From assembly GCF_000350225.1 (NCBI RefSeq), contig NW_005179095.1, forward strand, positions 33,599 through 83,901: a DNA stretch of 50,303 bases, given 5' to 3'. Positions within the stretch are counted from its first letter, which is position 1. Each line of letters opens with the position of its first letter. Below the pieces are notes generated by a model. The model was not told the DNA's origin and did no database searches. It was given only the letters and a program-made list of their open reading frames with translations. A program made the translations under genes and the position numbers. Positions 1-10,249 of this stretch are shown piece by piece. The stretch comes from Chondrus crispus (taxonomy: Eukaryota; Rhodophyta; Florideophyceae; Gigartinales; Gigartinaceae).

Positions 1-195
1 TCGGTGGTGGGGGTCGGGGCAGTGCACGTGGGGCTCGCGGCGGGGTGGTGGGTGGCGGCGGCGGCGCTGCTCGGCGGGGTGCGCGCGGTGCTGTGGGTGG
101 ACGCGGCGGTGGTGGCGGCGTTCGGGCTGTGGGCGAGGCGCGTGGCGAGGGAGGCCGTGGCGGCGGAGGAGGAGGCGGCCAGGAAGAGGGAGTAG
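1..195 (+). CDS. C-terminal end of a membrane protein (partial, runs off the left edge)
   Basis: An open frame enters from the left edge and stops at TAG 193-195. The visible 64 residues hold two hydrophobic stretches rich in Ala, Val, Leu and Trp, separated by a short loop, then a charged Glu/Lys/Arg tail. That is the look of the last two membrane segments and cytosolic tail of an integral membrane protein. No family is recognisable from so short a piece. The real start lies outside the window; the in-frame GTG at position 4 is not evidence for a start. Confidence 0.45.
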   Translation, partial: SVVGVGAVHVGLAAGWWVAAAALLGGVRAVLWVDAAVVAAFGLWARRVAREAVAAEEEAARKRE

Positions 196-248
196 GCAGA
201 AGAGGGAGTAGGCAGAGGGAGTAACTTTAGGCGTGCGTTCGGCGTCGG

Positions 249-312
249 GGGTTAGACGTGGGTGAGATGCTGCCCTCTCTCTCTCTCTGGGTTAGACGTG
301 GGTGAGATGCTG

Positions 313-362
<50 letters not shown>
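249..362. repeat. Duplicated 26-bp leader plus (CT)n microsatellite
   Basis: A block beginning gggttagacgtgggtgagat occurs at 249 and again at 289, each followed by a CT run. The first run is about 8 units and the second, from 314 to 362, about 24. The 40-bp spacing and identical leader suggest slippage duplication. No coding role is supported. Confidence 0.85.
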
Positions 363-366
<4 letters not shown>

Positions 367-1066
367 CGTAGAGCTTGACGAGTAAAAGGTACCCAAGGGT
401 AAAGCTTTATGCGGAGCGATGACGAGGCAGCGGGGCGGCGGCCAGCGATGTACGGTGTCATTGCTGGCGGAGGCGTTGCAAAGGCGGGCGGGCGGGTGTA
501 AGGAAGTTGTAACCAAACGGCTCGTTCTGTTGTTAGTATGAAAATGGAATCTCCTACAGAGACCCGTTCCAGAGTCCGGGATGATTCCTACCCGAATCTC
601 CCTATCATACCACTTATAACTTGTACTTTGTTCATTGGACAGTTCGATGTTAATCTTTGACATTAAACTTAATCTCCTGACTGTAAGTAGCGAAGAGTCA
701 CAACAAGTGCAGGTGCGCTACTGGTCCTTATTCTGGTTGCACAACACTGCACAAGGAGAAGAAGGGGCAAGTGGAACTCTCTGAATGGCCACGGGAAGCG
801 TCGTGAGCAGAGCAGAAACAAGAAAACCGTACAATACTTTCCGCGTCCGATCCGGATTGCACTCTCACGGAGCAACTCCACGACAGCATATGAAGCGGGA
901 GTGGCAAGGTCATGGCAGAATGTGCAGGCTACCACCACTGCAACTGCACTGGCCATCGACTCCATTTGCTTGGCTTGACCCCTCTTCTCCTCCTCTCCTA
1001 ATCCCCTCATTCCCCAATCTCCTTCTTCTCTCTCTCCTCTCCACCCTCCCTCTCCCCTTCAAAGTG
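363..1066. other. Non-coding stretch before the first accessory ORF
   Basis: No convincing coding region was seen in either strand. The stretch from 970 to 1060 is pyrimidine-rich on the plus strand, directly upstream of the ATG at 1067, and could be a leader or promoter of the accessory ORF. No terminal inverted repeat matching the second Harbinger element (19472-23020) was found here. Confidence 0.4.
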
Positions 1067-2533
1067 ATGGATATTGCGCCAGTCTCACGCCCATACCCAC
1101 GCCGATCTCCAAGGCGATCTCCCAGGCGAACTGTACTTTCTAAAGCGCTGCAAGATGAAATAACCACACCACCGTCCAATTTGGAAGAACCGCGATGTGG
1201 CTACTCTAGTTACACTGACAGTGCTTCTCCACTGCACCCGAGGGCTTTATTACAGGCAGATGGAGATACATGTGTCAAAGACATACCTGGAAGTACGAAA
1301 ATGTTTACGTTCTTTTCCGGAATGACCAAAAAGGCCAACGCCGAAATAGCATAGGAATGGAAACTGAGAACTTGGGGTAACAAAATGGACATCGTCTACC
1401 GCAATTATCTGTTTGTGCGGCACAGGGGGAAAGATGGGTATACATTTGAGTTGACGTGCCAATCAAACAAAAAATGTGGCAGCTTTCATAAATTTATTGA
1501 GGATTGCGAGAGAAGCCTGGATGATTTTGATTCACCTCCTCCATTGAAGGATATTGTACAGGCTCTAAGAAAGTGTGGGGACCGTGGCGTCGGAGATGGT
1601 GGGGAACTAGCACAGGCAAAATCTCGGCAAAGTACGACCACCAAGAACGCTCCATTGTTTTCGCTCTCTGAGTTCGCGAGACTCTGTGTCATTTTGCGTG
1701 ATGATTCGCATGCTCGAAAAGCTCTTTTAGATTTAAACAATGCGCTTACGTTGGAAGATTTTCGTGCAAACTTCACTCGTGAAGATCTTTGGCGAGAAAT
1801 AGCGAAGCGCTTCAATGATGCATCTGTATCGTACGAGGAAGATTTTTCAACTTCCGTGCCAGAGGTATGTTCCGCAGACCCTCCCCTTTGCACAAGGTCA
1901 GCTGAGAGACTGAAGGATGTGTACCAGAGGACGCGATCGATGTTTACTCAACGCTTCGAGTACTACAATAGGTCTGGTAACAATGACCCGGAGAGCTTCC
2001 CGAACTATTTGTGGCCACAATATAAGGAGGGAAATGTTGTAGTAGCAGATATGAAACGTGTGTGGATTTTTTTCGTCGTGTGTCGTCTAGATACGAAGGA
2101 GCCCGACCATTTTTTGCTAGATGTCAGCTTGAAAACTTTTGCTGCGGGAATGGAGGGAGGAGGGAGGTACGGGTCTGCTGGAAAATCTACATCTTCATCC
2201 GGGAAGAAAAGAAGAAGTTCTTCGTTTGAGCAAGCTGGTGAAGAGATAAAAGAAATGCGAGTGGAGACCCAAAACCGCTGGGTAGAGGTAAGGGAAATGC
2301 TTGCCAGCGCGCATAGTACGACGGAGGGGGCAGGAAAACATCCCACGCCTCTCTCCGACGAAATGGTTAACGAAGACTGGTACGAAATGATCGAAAAGCG
2401 AACTCTGCGCCTCAAACGAGTAAAGGATGCTGGGGCTGGTGAACGCATAATTCAGATGTGTCAGCAGGGTTTGGAAGAGGCTATCGACAAGTTCGAGAAG
2501 CAGGTGCGAAATGCAGGCATTAGGGAGTCATAA
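1067..2533 (+). pseudogene. Harbinger-type accessory protein, copy 1, interrupted by one TAG
   Basis: The frame from ATG 1067 to TAA 2533 is open for 489 codons except TAG at 1352-1354. It is homologous to the accessory protein inside the complete Harbinger element at 19876-21357. Both share a helix starting F-x-L-x-EFA, a motif with LW or FW, then I-x-KR and FNDA, then SG-x-NDPE-x-FP followed by an aliphatic or aromatic residue. Both end with a Ser/Lys/Arg-rich linker and a helical tail. PIF/Harbinger elements usually encode a second Myb/trihelix-like DNA-binding protein that works with the transposase; this family fits that role by position, though no textbook SANT motif is obvious. The TAG may be a nonsense mutation or lie in a short intron: GT at 1274 with AG at 1354 removes it in frame, and 60- and 66-nt alternatives also exist. 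The stop at 2533 lies 134 bp before the next start. Confidence 0.65.
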
Positions 2534-2666
2534 TTTACAAGTTGTCAATTCGGGCTCACCAGTACAAGGCCGAGCGCCTATCCGCCTCGACCGGCAGCAC
2601 GCTAGACCAGCCGGACGACAACGAGCACTCCCTCTCTCCCGCCCTTCATCCGCACCTCACCCCACA

Positions 2667-3392
2667 ATGTCTCGGCGCCCTGCTTTCCAAGCCTCTCTCC
2701 CCGTCCGTCTCTCCGCGCGCCCGCCGCCGCTGGCCCATGCGTGCCGGCACAACCGCGTGGCGGCCACGCCTTGCCGCACGGCGCGCCGCGTGGCGGCCCC
2801 CCATCCCCCTCTCTGCGCGACTTCCGCGGCCGGCGTTCTCAACGACGAGGTGATCCGGGTGCCGTCCACCGTGCCGGCGGACCGCCACCACCCCGTCAAG
2901 GTCTCGCTGCGCGCGGAGTCACTGGGCCGCCGCCGCCGCCGCGTGGTTGGCGGCGTCGACATCGCGGCCACGCCTGCGCGCGTGTGGCGCGTCCTCACGT
3001 CGTACGACCGCATCGAGCGCTACATGCCTAACATCGTGTCCAGCACCGTCGAGGACGGCGATGGCGTCGTGTATCTGGACCAGGTCGGCATCATTTCGAG
3101 CAAGCTCGGACTCAGATCGCGCATGCTGGTCCAGGTGGACGAGAGGGAGGAGGACAGATTTATTTCCTTCTCGAGGGTCGAGGGGAGAGACTTTTCGGAG
3201 TTTGTCGGGAGTTATTCGGTTAGCGAGGTAGAGGGGGGAGTGAGACTCGATTATGAACTCGTCGCCATGCCGTTTCCACTCTTCCCTATGTACTTGGTCG
3301 AGCGGAAGGTGTTTAAGGAAATCCCGATGACGCTCGCCTCGATTAGGGAGGAGGCCATTTTGGGGCGCGTTATCCCGTTTGAAAACGAATAA
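2667..3392 (+). CDS. Plastid-targeted SRPBCC (START/polyketide cyclase-like) protein
   Basis: This 241-residue protein starts at ATG 2667. The frame is open further upstream, but that part reads as low-complexity and overlaps the preceding accessory ORF. Residues 1-56 are rich in Arg, Ala, Pro and Ser with almost no acid, typical of a chloroplast transit peptide. From about residue 90 the protein follows the SRPBCC helix-grip fold: a strand with VDI, the ATPARVW helix with SYDR-IERYMPN, then strands with GVVYLDQVG, RFISF and VRLDYEL. This matches the cyclase/dehydrase (COQ10-like) group common in cyanobacteria and plastid-bearing eukaryotes. Such proteins bind lipids or isoprenoids in a cavity; the ligand cannot be read from the sequence. 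GC is very high across the transit peptide. The frame is intact and the gene looks functional. Confidence 0.75.
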   Translation: MSRRPAFQASLPVRLSARPPPLAHACRHNRVAATPCRTARRVAAPHPPLCATSAAGVLNDEVIRVPSTVPADRHHPVKVSLRAESLGRRRRRVVGGVDIAATPARVWRVLTSYDRIERYMPNIVSSTVEDGDGVVYLDQVGIISSKLGLRSRMLVQVDEREEDRFISFSRVEGRDFSEFVGSYSVSEVEGGVRLDYELVAMPFPLFPMYLVERKVFKEIPMTLASIREEAILGRVIPFENE

Positions 3393-3603
3393 GACCTAAC
3401 AGTTTTGTTCTTCCACATTCATCTCGTACTAATCTCACCGCCAGCTCACTCTCACATTTGTGTCAATTTTATCTCGCAACATCTTTACCTTATTATCCAA
3501 CTAGATCTAACTCAACGCTCCCGTTGCAGTCAGTTACAAACAAAATCAGGGAAAACGCACTAAATTTCACTAGGCAAGTCGTCCACTCAGTTGAAGACAT
3601 ACC
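3393..3603. other. Short convergent intergenic region
   Basis: This is the 211-bp gap between the SRPBCC stop and the 3' end of the phosphoglycerate mutase copy, which face each other. It is AT-richer than its flanks and presumably holds both 3' untranslated ends. No hairpin or gene is visible. Confidence 0.5.
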
Positions 3604-4790
3604 TTACGCCTTCGCTTTAAGGATCGATGGCAGGAAGTCAGAGGGCTCCTCTAACCCCAGCAAGTTGAGTACTGTAGCTCCCAGGTTAGCAATACCCGCA
3701 GCCTTGCAGTCCGGGTCGTCGCCCCACTGTGCAGATTCGTTGAGCTCGTAGTTTTCAATCCCATTCCCAGTCACCACGCACGGCACTTGTTGCTTCGTGT
3801 GCGACACCTTCGCCCTCTATTTTTCAGGCTGCGACCCCGGCTTCGGATTTCCGTCCTTTCCGCACTCGGCCATGATATCGCAATTGCCATGATCGGCGGT
3901 GAGCACAACCACCCCTCCGCGGCTAATAATCTCCGGTATGACACACGCGAGGCACAGATCCACGTATTCCATCGCCATACGCGAGGCAATCATGTGCCCC
4001 GTGTGCCCCACCATGTCTCCATTAGCATAGTTGACGACCATAAGATCCGGCTTAAACTCGTCAAGATCCTTAGCGATCTCGTCCGAGATCTCAGCTGCCT
4101 TCATCCAGGGCCTGGTCTGCTCGCGCTGCTTGTACGACGGCACGCACGTGTATTTCTCCATGTTCTCGTCGAAGTTGGCGGCCCGATTCCCGTTGTAAAA
4201 GTATGTGACGTGGCCGTACTTCTGCGTCTCCGACACGGTGAAACGCTTCATGCCGTTCTTCACGACATACTCAGCGACAGTGCGCTCGATCTGAGGTGAC
4301 GAGACGAGGAAGCGCTTCGGAATACCAGCGTCGCCATCATACTGCATCATGCCGGCGTAGCGGACCTTCGGGACGCGCTTGCGATCAAAGTGGGTAAACT
4401 CACCCTCTTCAGCCTCGAATGCGGTCGAGATCTCGATGGCGCGATCGCCGCGGAAGTTCCAGAACAGCACTGAGTCGTTATCCTGAATGGGTCCGACGGC
4501 ATCGCCGTTGTCATCCACGACGACGAACGGCGGAAAGTACTGATCAGTCATCTCTTCATCCTTGTAAAAGCCCTGCCCGGCGTCAACTGAGGAAGAAAAG
4601 GTCTGAATGTTTTCGGTATCGCCCAAACAATGGGCGGCCCAGCCTCTCTCGACCATTCCCCAATCGGCCTCATACCTATCCATGGTGCACACCATACGAC
4701 CGCCGCCGCTTGCGACGCGGAAGTCGACGCCGGACTCACGGATCGCTTCGAGGCGCTTTTCTAGCGGCCCGATGTAGTCTAGTGTACGCC
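3604..4790 (-). pseudogene. Cofactor-independent phosphoglycerate mutase, 5'-truncated copy
   Basis: The protein matches the C-terminal two-thirds of the metal-dependent iPGAM that interconverts 3- and 2-phosphoglycerate in glycolysis. Recognisable parts in order are ASGGGRM-CTMDRYE-DW, FWNFRGDRA, the metal ligands in NGDMVGHTGH and TADHGN, the KVSHT histidine and the C-terminal GLEEPSD segment. The N-terminal metal-binding part with the catalytic serine (about 200 residues) is absent. Homology starts near 4785, and upstream DNA reads as unrelated low-complexity sequence up to two large palindromes. A TAG at 3817-3819 interrupts the frame, which resumes in phase with RAKVSHTKQ. It could be nonsense, or lie in a 51-nt intron (GT in the gag-tgc codons to AG in the agg codon). 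The truncation makes a functional enzyme unlikely. Loss of the 5' end plus nearby transposase genes suggests a duplicated or captured fragment. Confidence 0.75.
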
Positions 4791-5032
4791 GCGCCCGCCC
4801 CCCCTGGGCCCCTACACCCCCTACAGCTACAAACGACGACCTTGTACTCGTGCAGGAACTTGGAGAACCGAACTTTCCACGGGGCTTGAATCCAGTTGCA
4901 CTCCAAGAGGGTCGAGCGGCCGACTGGGGTGCGGTCGAGGCCGGGGCCGGCTGCGTACATGTACCAGTCGGAGCAGCGGTGGGAGAGCCATTCGGTGAAG
5001 AGGAGCCAGAAGTGAGGGTGCAGGGCGTGTTT

Positions 5033-5068
5033 GGGGACGAAGGCAAGGGTTCCCTTGCCTTCGTCCCC
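5033..5068. repeat. Perfect inverted repeat, 17-bp arms, 2-nt spacer
   Basis: Arms 5033-5049 and 5052-5068 are exact reverse complements around TT. Together with the next palindrome 32 bp away it marks the region where homology to phosphoglycerate mutase is lost. Confidence 0.9.
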
Positions 5069-5099
5069 GCGCGGGGAGGGACAGCGCGGGGCAGAAGGG

Positions 5100-5159
5100 C
5101 GCCCTCCTGAGCCAACTCTCGCACAACACGTGTCGTGCGAGAGTTGGCTCAGGAGGGCG
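5100..5159. repeat. Near-perfect 60-bp palindrome centred on ACACGTGT
   Basis: Arms 5100-5129 and 5130-5159 pair with a single mismatch (5125/5134). The centre is the 8-bp palindrome ACACGTGT, so there is no loop. It can extrude as a cruciform or represent a fold-back end. It creates the same short reading frame on both strands, which should not be mistaken for a gene. Confidence 0.9.
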
Positions 5160-5580
5160 TCAGCGGCCGGCTGCGGGAAGGGGAAGAGCGGGCGCTCCGT
5201 GGACGAGGTGGTCTGGGGCGGTGGATGAGGCGCGCACTCGAAGGTGAGGGCGGTAGAGGAACAAGGCGGCCACGTCTGGGCGCTCGGCGTATCGGCTCCG
5301 CGCAGCGGAGAAACAGGAGACCGCGTGCCGAGAGAGATGCGTGCCAGCGAGCAGGTGCAGGCAGGGGGAGAGCACGAGAGGAGCGATGTGAGAAGAGGGA
5401 ACAGGGTGGTGCGCTGGTGGTGGATGAGGGTGAATTTCGCGTCGGAGATGGGCGGGAGGGGGGAGAAGTGGAGCAGGTAGACGGGTAGGAAAGGGCTTAG
5501 TCGTGGAGGGAGGTGAGCGTGGCGCGGATGGCGGCGGAGGGCGGGACCAGCGGGAGAGCGGAGGAAAAAGAGGAGGGTAA
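5160..5580. other. Purine-rich region with no supported gene
   Basis: The plus strand is rich in G and A; reading frames on both strands are Arg/Gly or Pro/Ser low-complexity and resemble no family. On the minus strand it lies directly downstream of direct-repeat copy A, so it could be the remaining body of a gene whose leader is that repeat, but nothing confirms this. Confidence 0.35.
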
Positions 5581-5835
5581 GGCATAGTGTGGGAGTGGCG
5601 GTGGCGGGTGGTGTAGGGGTTGAGGAGGCAGAAGAGGACGACGAGGGTGGCGAAGAAAAAGACGAATAGGGGATCAGAGTTCGGAGGAGAAGCGGGGGTG
5701 GAGGGTTGGAAGGAAATGGGGTTGGAGGGAGGAGGAATTAGGAGGGGAGGTGGACCGCATGACGTGAAGGAAGGAGGGAGACAGCGAAGGTAGGGATAGA
5801 CGCGCAGAAATTATGTACTTGCACATATCAAATGC
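5581..5835. repeat. Direct repeat copy A (leader-like)
   Basis: This stretch aligns in the same orientation with 7203-7503, by eye roughly three-quarters identical with indels. On the minus strand one frame encodes a hydrophobic stretch FVFFFATLVVLFCLL, also seen in copy B. Stops in the upstream part of this frame argue that copy A is not coding now. Confidence 0.75.
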
Positions 5836-5905
5836 TCAGTTTATCCCACCAACACCCCGCCCAATATGGACGGCTCCTATGCTTGTAGAAGCACACAAAA
5901 GAAAT

Positions 5906-7196
5906 CTAAGGACGAAGAATACCTCGTTTCTCCAGAAATGCAACCATTTTCTCTCTTTTCTTCGACGAACCTCGCGTCAAGTCTGCCTCTAGAGAATCTC
6001 GCACCATCTCAACCATCTCAAGGTTGTCTTCTTTCGCAATCTTGTACCAGTCGCTCGTCTCTTCTTGTAATATCTCTAAAGAATTAGAGCAATAATTATT
6101 AATCCTGTGTGGGCGACCGTTGCGGGCAATGCAGTAATTGTGCAACATCATCGTGACCATAACGATTTCAGTACAAACCTCCAACGAATATTCCAACTGA
6201 CGCAGAATTCTCCACTTACTTACAAGGATTCCGAAGGCTTGTTCAACATGTATACGTGAAGTAGACTGAAAAAAATTATACGCATCGCGATACGGGTGAC
6301 CACGAATCATAGATGCAGGAAAAGGAGTTAGTAAACTTTCGTCGCAACTGTACGCTTCATCGCCTGCCACCCAGTAGTCTTTGTTCAGTAGACCAGCAGC
6401 CAAGTATCTTCCCAACGATGAAACCGAATGCGGCAAGGAATCGTGGGTCGACCCCTTGCACATAGCAGAAACCATTAAAAAACGATACCGCGAATCGACA
6501 AGCGCTTGCACAGGAACAGAGTAGTAACCTTTTCTGCAGTAAAACCCTGCAGGGCCATGGCGAGATTCAGGTTGTTTGATCTTCATACAAATTCCATCCA
6601 AAGCGCCAATGCAGCCTGTTAAAGGACTGATTGTCCTCCTTGAAGACTTGAACTCATCGGCAAGGAGCTGTAGTTCTTCATCACTTTGTAGAGGATTTGG
6701 GAACCGCAATTTGCGCAAAATAGACTGCCGTGTATCCTTGAAAATTTCGTAAACAGTAGTCCTTCCGATGCCGTAATGTCGCATTTCGTCGAGGCCCTCC
6801 CGTTAACAGGCGCAGCGATATGCCCAAGCGCGCTGCTGGCCTAATTGTCGTACGCGTGTCTCGTCGCTTCAGCTCATCCCTTAAAATTTCTAACAGTTCG
6901 TAGAAAGAACACCTTGTCATCCTAAAAGCCCTCTCGAATTCTTTATCACTGTAAATGGCAGTACTTTCTTCGAACGAAATGTTTGTTCTGTTTCGCACAA
7001 TATTCACCCGGCGAGGACCGCGTAGTAGCGAATAGGCAATTTGATTCAACTTTATCGTAGCTGCCACAGAGTTCAGAGATTCGTCTTCCAATACCAAAGC
7101 TGCAATGGCTGCAAAAACAGAATTTTTGTAGTTGTTCCTTACTTTTTGCCGCGTTGTGGGACTGTGGTTTTTTCTCAGAATTTGCCCTCTTTCCAT
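5906..7196 (-). pseudogene. PIF/Harbinger transposase, copy 1, frameshifted
   Basis: The DDE_Tnp_4 (Harbinger) endonuclease is readable in two overlapping frames. The N-terminal frame starts at ATG 7196 and carries the helical region ending ARLGISLRLLTGG. The catalytic frame begins with DEMRHYGIGRTTVYEIF. The three acidic residues are visible in the contexts ALDGI, GDEAY and HVEQAFG. The frames join at about 6793-6801, where comparison with the second transposase suggests a net 5-nt loss (or 1-nt gain). The C-terminus at 5906 looks complete. The enzyme would cut and paste the element at 3-bp targets; this copy cannot make it. No terminal inverted repeats were found around it. It sits between two direct repeats, with copy B touching its start codon. 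Confidence 0.85.
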
Positions 7197-7202
7197 AACG
7201 AA

Positions 7203-7503
7203 ATATGGCGTGGGGAGTGGCAGTGGTGGATGGCGGGTGGGGTAGAGGTGAAGGACGCAGAGGAAGACGAGGAGGGTGGCCAAGAAGAAGACGAATGTGG
7301 GATCAGCGATCGGAGGAGAAGCGGGGGGTGAAGGGGTGGGGGTGAAGGGGTGGAAAGAAATGGGCTTGGAGGGAGGAGGAAGCGTTGGAAACCGGAGGGG
7401 GAGGTGGTCCGCATGACTTGAAAGAAGGGGGGTGTGAGCGAAGGTATAGATGGACGCGAGAATGGTTAGCATAATGTGTGCAAGACGCACATATCGAGTG
7501 CAG
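7203..7503. repeat. Direct repeat copy B (leader-like), abutting the transposase start
   Basis: This is the partner of copy A and ends a few bases before the transposase ATG at 7196. On the minus strand its hydrophobic frame, with FVFFLATLLVFLCVL, stays open into the transposase. A fused product is therefore formally possible, but the longer frame also contains Pro/Ser low-complexity sequence and no family match. Confidence 0.75.
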
Positions 7504-9440
7504 AGCATCGAGGGAGAGTCCCATTTGAAAGCAGCCGAGGAAAGATTGTTGCCCAAATGGATTGATACGTGGAGTAGAATGGCAGCAGTAGTTCGGTGGT
7601 GTTGCTGTAACAAGCGGCGTCGAGAAATCATTGCTACTTCATGAATCGGGATCGGAACCAACGCCGTTGCCAGGGGATCGCAGCAGCTTCTCTGATGTGA
7701 AACGTAGACGTCCTGCAAGGGCATTTTCCGCTCTGTACATTACAACCATTTACAGCGCTTTTCTTGAAATTTTTAATTTAAAGGCCTGGGAGATACGCAC
7801 TGCTGGAAGTCAAGAGAAGAAACATTTGTGATGAACTGCGAGTTAGGAACGGCCCTGAGAGGGACGCACAACATCAAATCAAAGAGGGCGCGCTCAGTGG
7901 GCAACCAGCGTCCCCCGCGCATCTGCCGCTGCCCGAAGCGCCGTCGTTTCCCACCGGCTCTCCGCCGCCCACGCGCGCTGCGGAACACCCGCGCTTTGAG
8001 ACGCGTCAGGGCGACCGGCGCTCGCCCTCACCATTCACTATCGCCGACTCAGATGGCGGTGTACCCCACCCCACGACCAGGGGGGAACACGCAGAGTTGT
8101 TAACGAATTCAGCACCGACGCGTCTCCGCCCCGCAATCTACGCGCCGAACTGCGGAGTCCCGTTAGAACGTCGACGTCACAGGTCCCTACGCCCGGCGGC
8201 GTCGCACGCATCGGAGGGAAACCGCGCTACGCGGGGGGGCCACTACTGTACAGCGACAACCTGGTGAGGGCCAGTGCCGACGTCGACCCATAGACACATC
8301 CCAGCGGATGGACGCGCCTTCAGTCTATACGCCACAGTGGCAAGGAGGGGTGTCTATTCGTGTGATATCTAAGTGAACAGGCCTCAGGAGGCCAGCATTC
8401 GAGATACTGTATTTGCGGCACGTGGGAAACAAAGGGCAGATTACCGCGACACGGCACCGGCCGACCCTCACTACTCGCGACGCTGCGCCACTGGAGTCCG
8501 GCACGGCGGCCGACTTCGACGTCACGCGCTGGCGCGGTGCCGCGCTGCGCGTCGCGAGTGTCACTCAACCCCTCCTCTGAGACCGGGAATGCCACGTACA
8601 TTCCAAGAGTCTGGACAAGAATGCGGATCGAGGCGTCTCGTACATGGACGACAGCTCACGCCAGCCGACCAGATCTCGCGCTATGGCCGGCTCGTGTGGT
8701 GCAGTAGCTCTCCAATAGGAGGGGGGAACGCACGGCGAATCGCAGAGGAGCACATCGCGCTGCCGAAGCTCTAGCGTCTGGTCAAGGACACGCTTAGACT
8801 TCGTGACGTACCGGCGGAGCCGCACGGATCTGACATACAGCACAACCGGTGTGACTGTCAGCGCGAACGCTGGCGGCCGCCAAGGGCGGACCAGAAACCG
8901 CAGTTCGACTCGATGGCGCGACTTTTCCGGGACACCCCGTCCTGCCGCCCCAACGGAGGGACGAGAACCTCGGGAGGTGATTTTCGCGGAAGGACGAATC
9001 GCTGTACTTGGAAAGGGAAGATATCAATTGCTTCTACGCCAAGGGGATTGGGTGCCCCACAGGCTGCAAAGGAATGTCAGGAGGCGGGGGAACGGGGGAG
9101 TGAGCTACAGAGATCCGATCGGGGTGCTTGGCACTGCCGTGATGGGGCGCTGGCGACTACAAACAACTCGCGGTTCTCGCAAGTGCCTCGCGGCCATTCG
9201 GAGAAGACGAGAACCCCTGACGAGCGGCTCGTCGACGCTGGCAAAGAACGGCGAAATGCTTGGAGCGCAATGTGAGAACAATCTCAGACGCGGAAGGGGG
9301 AGCTGGACCCCTGCAGAAGGCGTGAGCAGGGGAAGACGGGAAGGAAGCAGGGCTCGCAGGGGCGCGATGTCTAGAGGACAGCGCGCTTGGATACGAATGG
9401 TTGCCGTGAATGCGGAGGTTCCCTCTTAAGGGGGGCCCGT
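7504..9440. other. Long stretch without a recognisable gene
   Basis: Reading frames on both strands were examined. The longest (8803-9429 plus) is Arg/Gly-rich and matches no family I know; none has convincing domain structure. A run cttaagggggg at 9425-9435 followed by TGTAGCATAAC at 9440 resembles a polypurine tract next to an LTR start, but no pol domain can be read upstream and no second LTR was seen. The region may be an old retroelement remnant. Confidence 0.35.
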
Positions 9441-9492
9441 GTAGCATAACCCCCGACCACTATACTATATATTAGATTTAGAATTAGATCTA

Positions 9493-9681
9493 GCGCTGTA
9501 AGGTACGGACGTTACAGCGTGCGCGCGCATACCTTACAGCGCGCGCGCTCCAACACGTGTACCCCACGTGTAGCACACGTGTGCTGTCAGCCCCGACGGC
9601 TGACAGCGTTACAGTGCGGGCCGGCCCGCACTGTTGTCTACAGTAAGCCGACTACAGTATAGTCCATACTGTACTGTAGAC
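9493..9681. repeat. Cluster of four inverted repeats
   Basis: Four separate stems occur in 190 bp. They are 9493-9505 with 9530-9542 (13 bp), 9583-9592 with 9598-9607 (10 bp, 5-nt loop), the 24-bp perfect palindrome 9611-9634, and 9636-9645 with 9672-9681 (10 bp). Three CACGTG or ACACGTGT sites lie between the first two. A TATA-like AATAAATAC follows near 9700. The layout is what a promoter/LTR control region or a transposon end would show; which one is not decided. Confidence 0.8.
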
Positions 9682-10249
9682 GGTTAATTAACTTGTACAA
9701 TAAATACAGGGAGCGACGGCCGGGGGAGAGGGAAGCTAGGCAACCCTCCACCGACGGTCGACCACCCAGCTTACTCTACTCACACCGCCGTTCCGCGAGT
9801 AGTTAGCACCGAGCGGGTAGTGGACGCGAGTGACACCGCGGCGAGCCGCGATCCGCCTCCGCCCCTCAGTACCGGATCGTCAAGCGGTACTGCTCCGGGG
9901 CGTCAAGGCGTCGATCCACTCGCCTACGCGCGCGTCCCCGCCGACCACGCTCTACCACCCGCTACCGGCCCGCTTCCGGTGGCGTTGGTTGGTTCAAGAC
10001 CCTCGGCACGGCGATTCGGGGTCTTCCGCCGAACATCGCGAACACCCCCCCGCCGTGTGCGGGGTGTTTATGCGACAGAACGCCGAAAGCGGTCCCTGTG
10101 AGGCCGGCAAGTGTCGCAGCCAGCGGCGCTGGAGAAAGTGCGCGTGCAGGTAGGGGCCGTGAAACTGCGCCGGGTGGCAGTGTTCGGCGCTAGCAATCCG
10201 AGCTGGGAGCGATCTCGGAGGCGGACTTTCCCGCCTTGCAGGGCGTTAA
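9682..10249. other. GC-rich region between palindrome cluster and decayed hydrolase
   Basis: No gene is supported. Short frames are Pro/Arg-rich without recognisable motifs. If the Helitron-like end at 11341 closes a non-autonomous element, its 5' end should lie in or before this stretch; I could not identify it. Confidence 0.35.

Noticed and set aside
252..663. Minus-strand frames with long Arg-Glu runs
   Set aside because: They are translations of the CT microsatellite; the repeat explains them fully.
5135..5488. Plus-strand frame near the palindromes
   Set aside because: It is Arg/Gly/Glu low complexity that starts inside the 60-bp palindrome and lacks any domain.
8803..9429. 208-codon plus frame as the end of a retrotransposon polyprotein
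   Set aside because: No integrase, RNase H or chromodomain motif could be read in any frame; only the polypurine-like run hinted at an LTR element.
9440..9830. Annotation as an LTR
   Set aside because: There is no second copy in the window, no clear CA end or primer-binding site, and four bases separate the purine run from TG.
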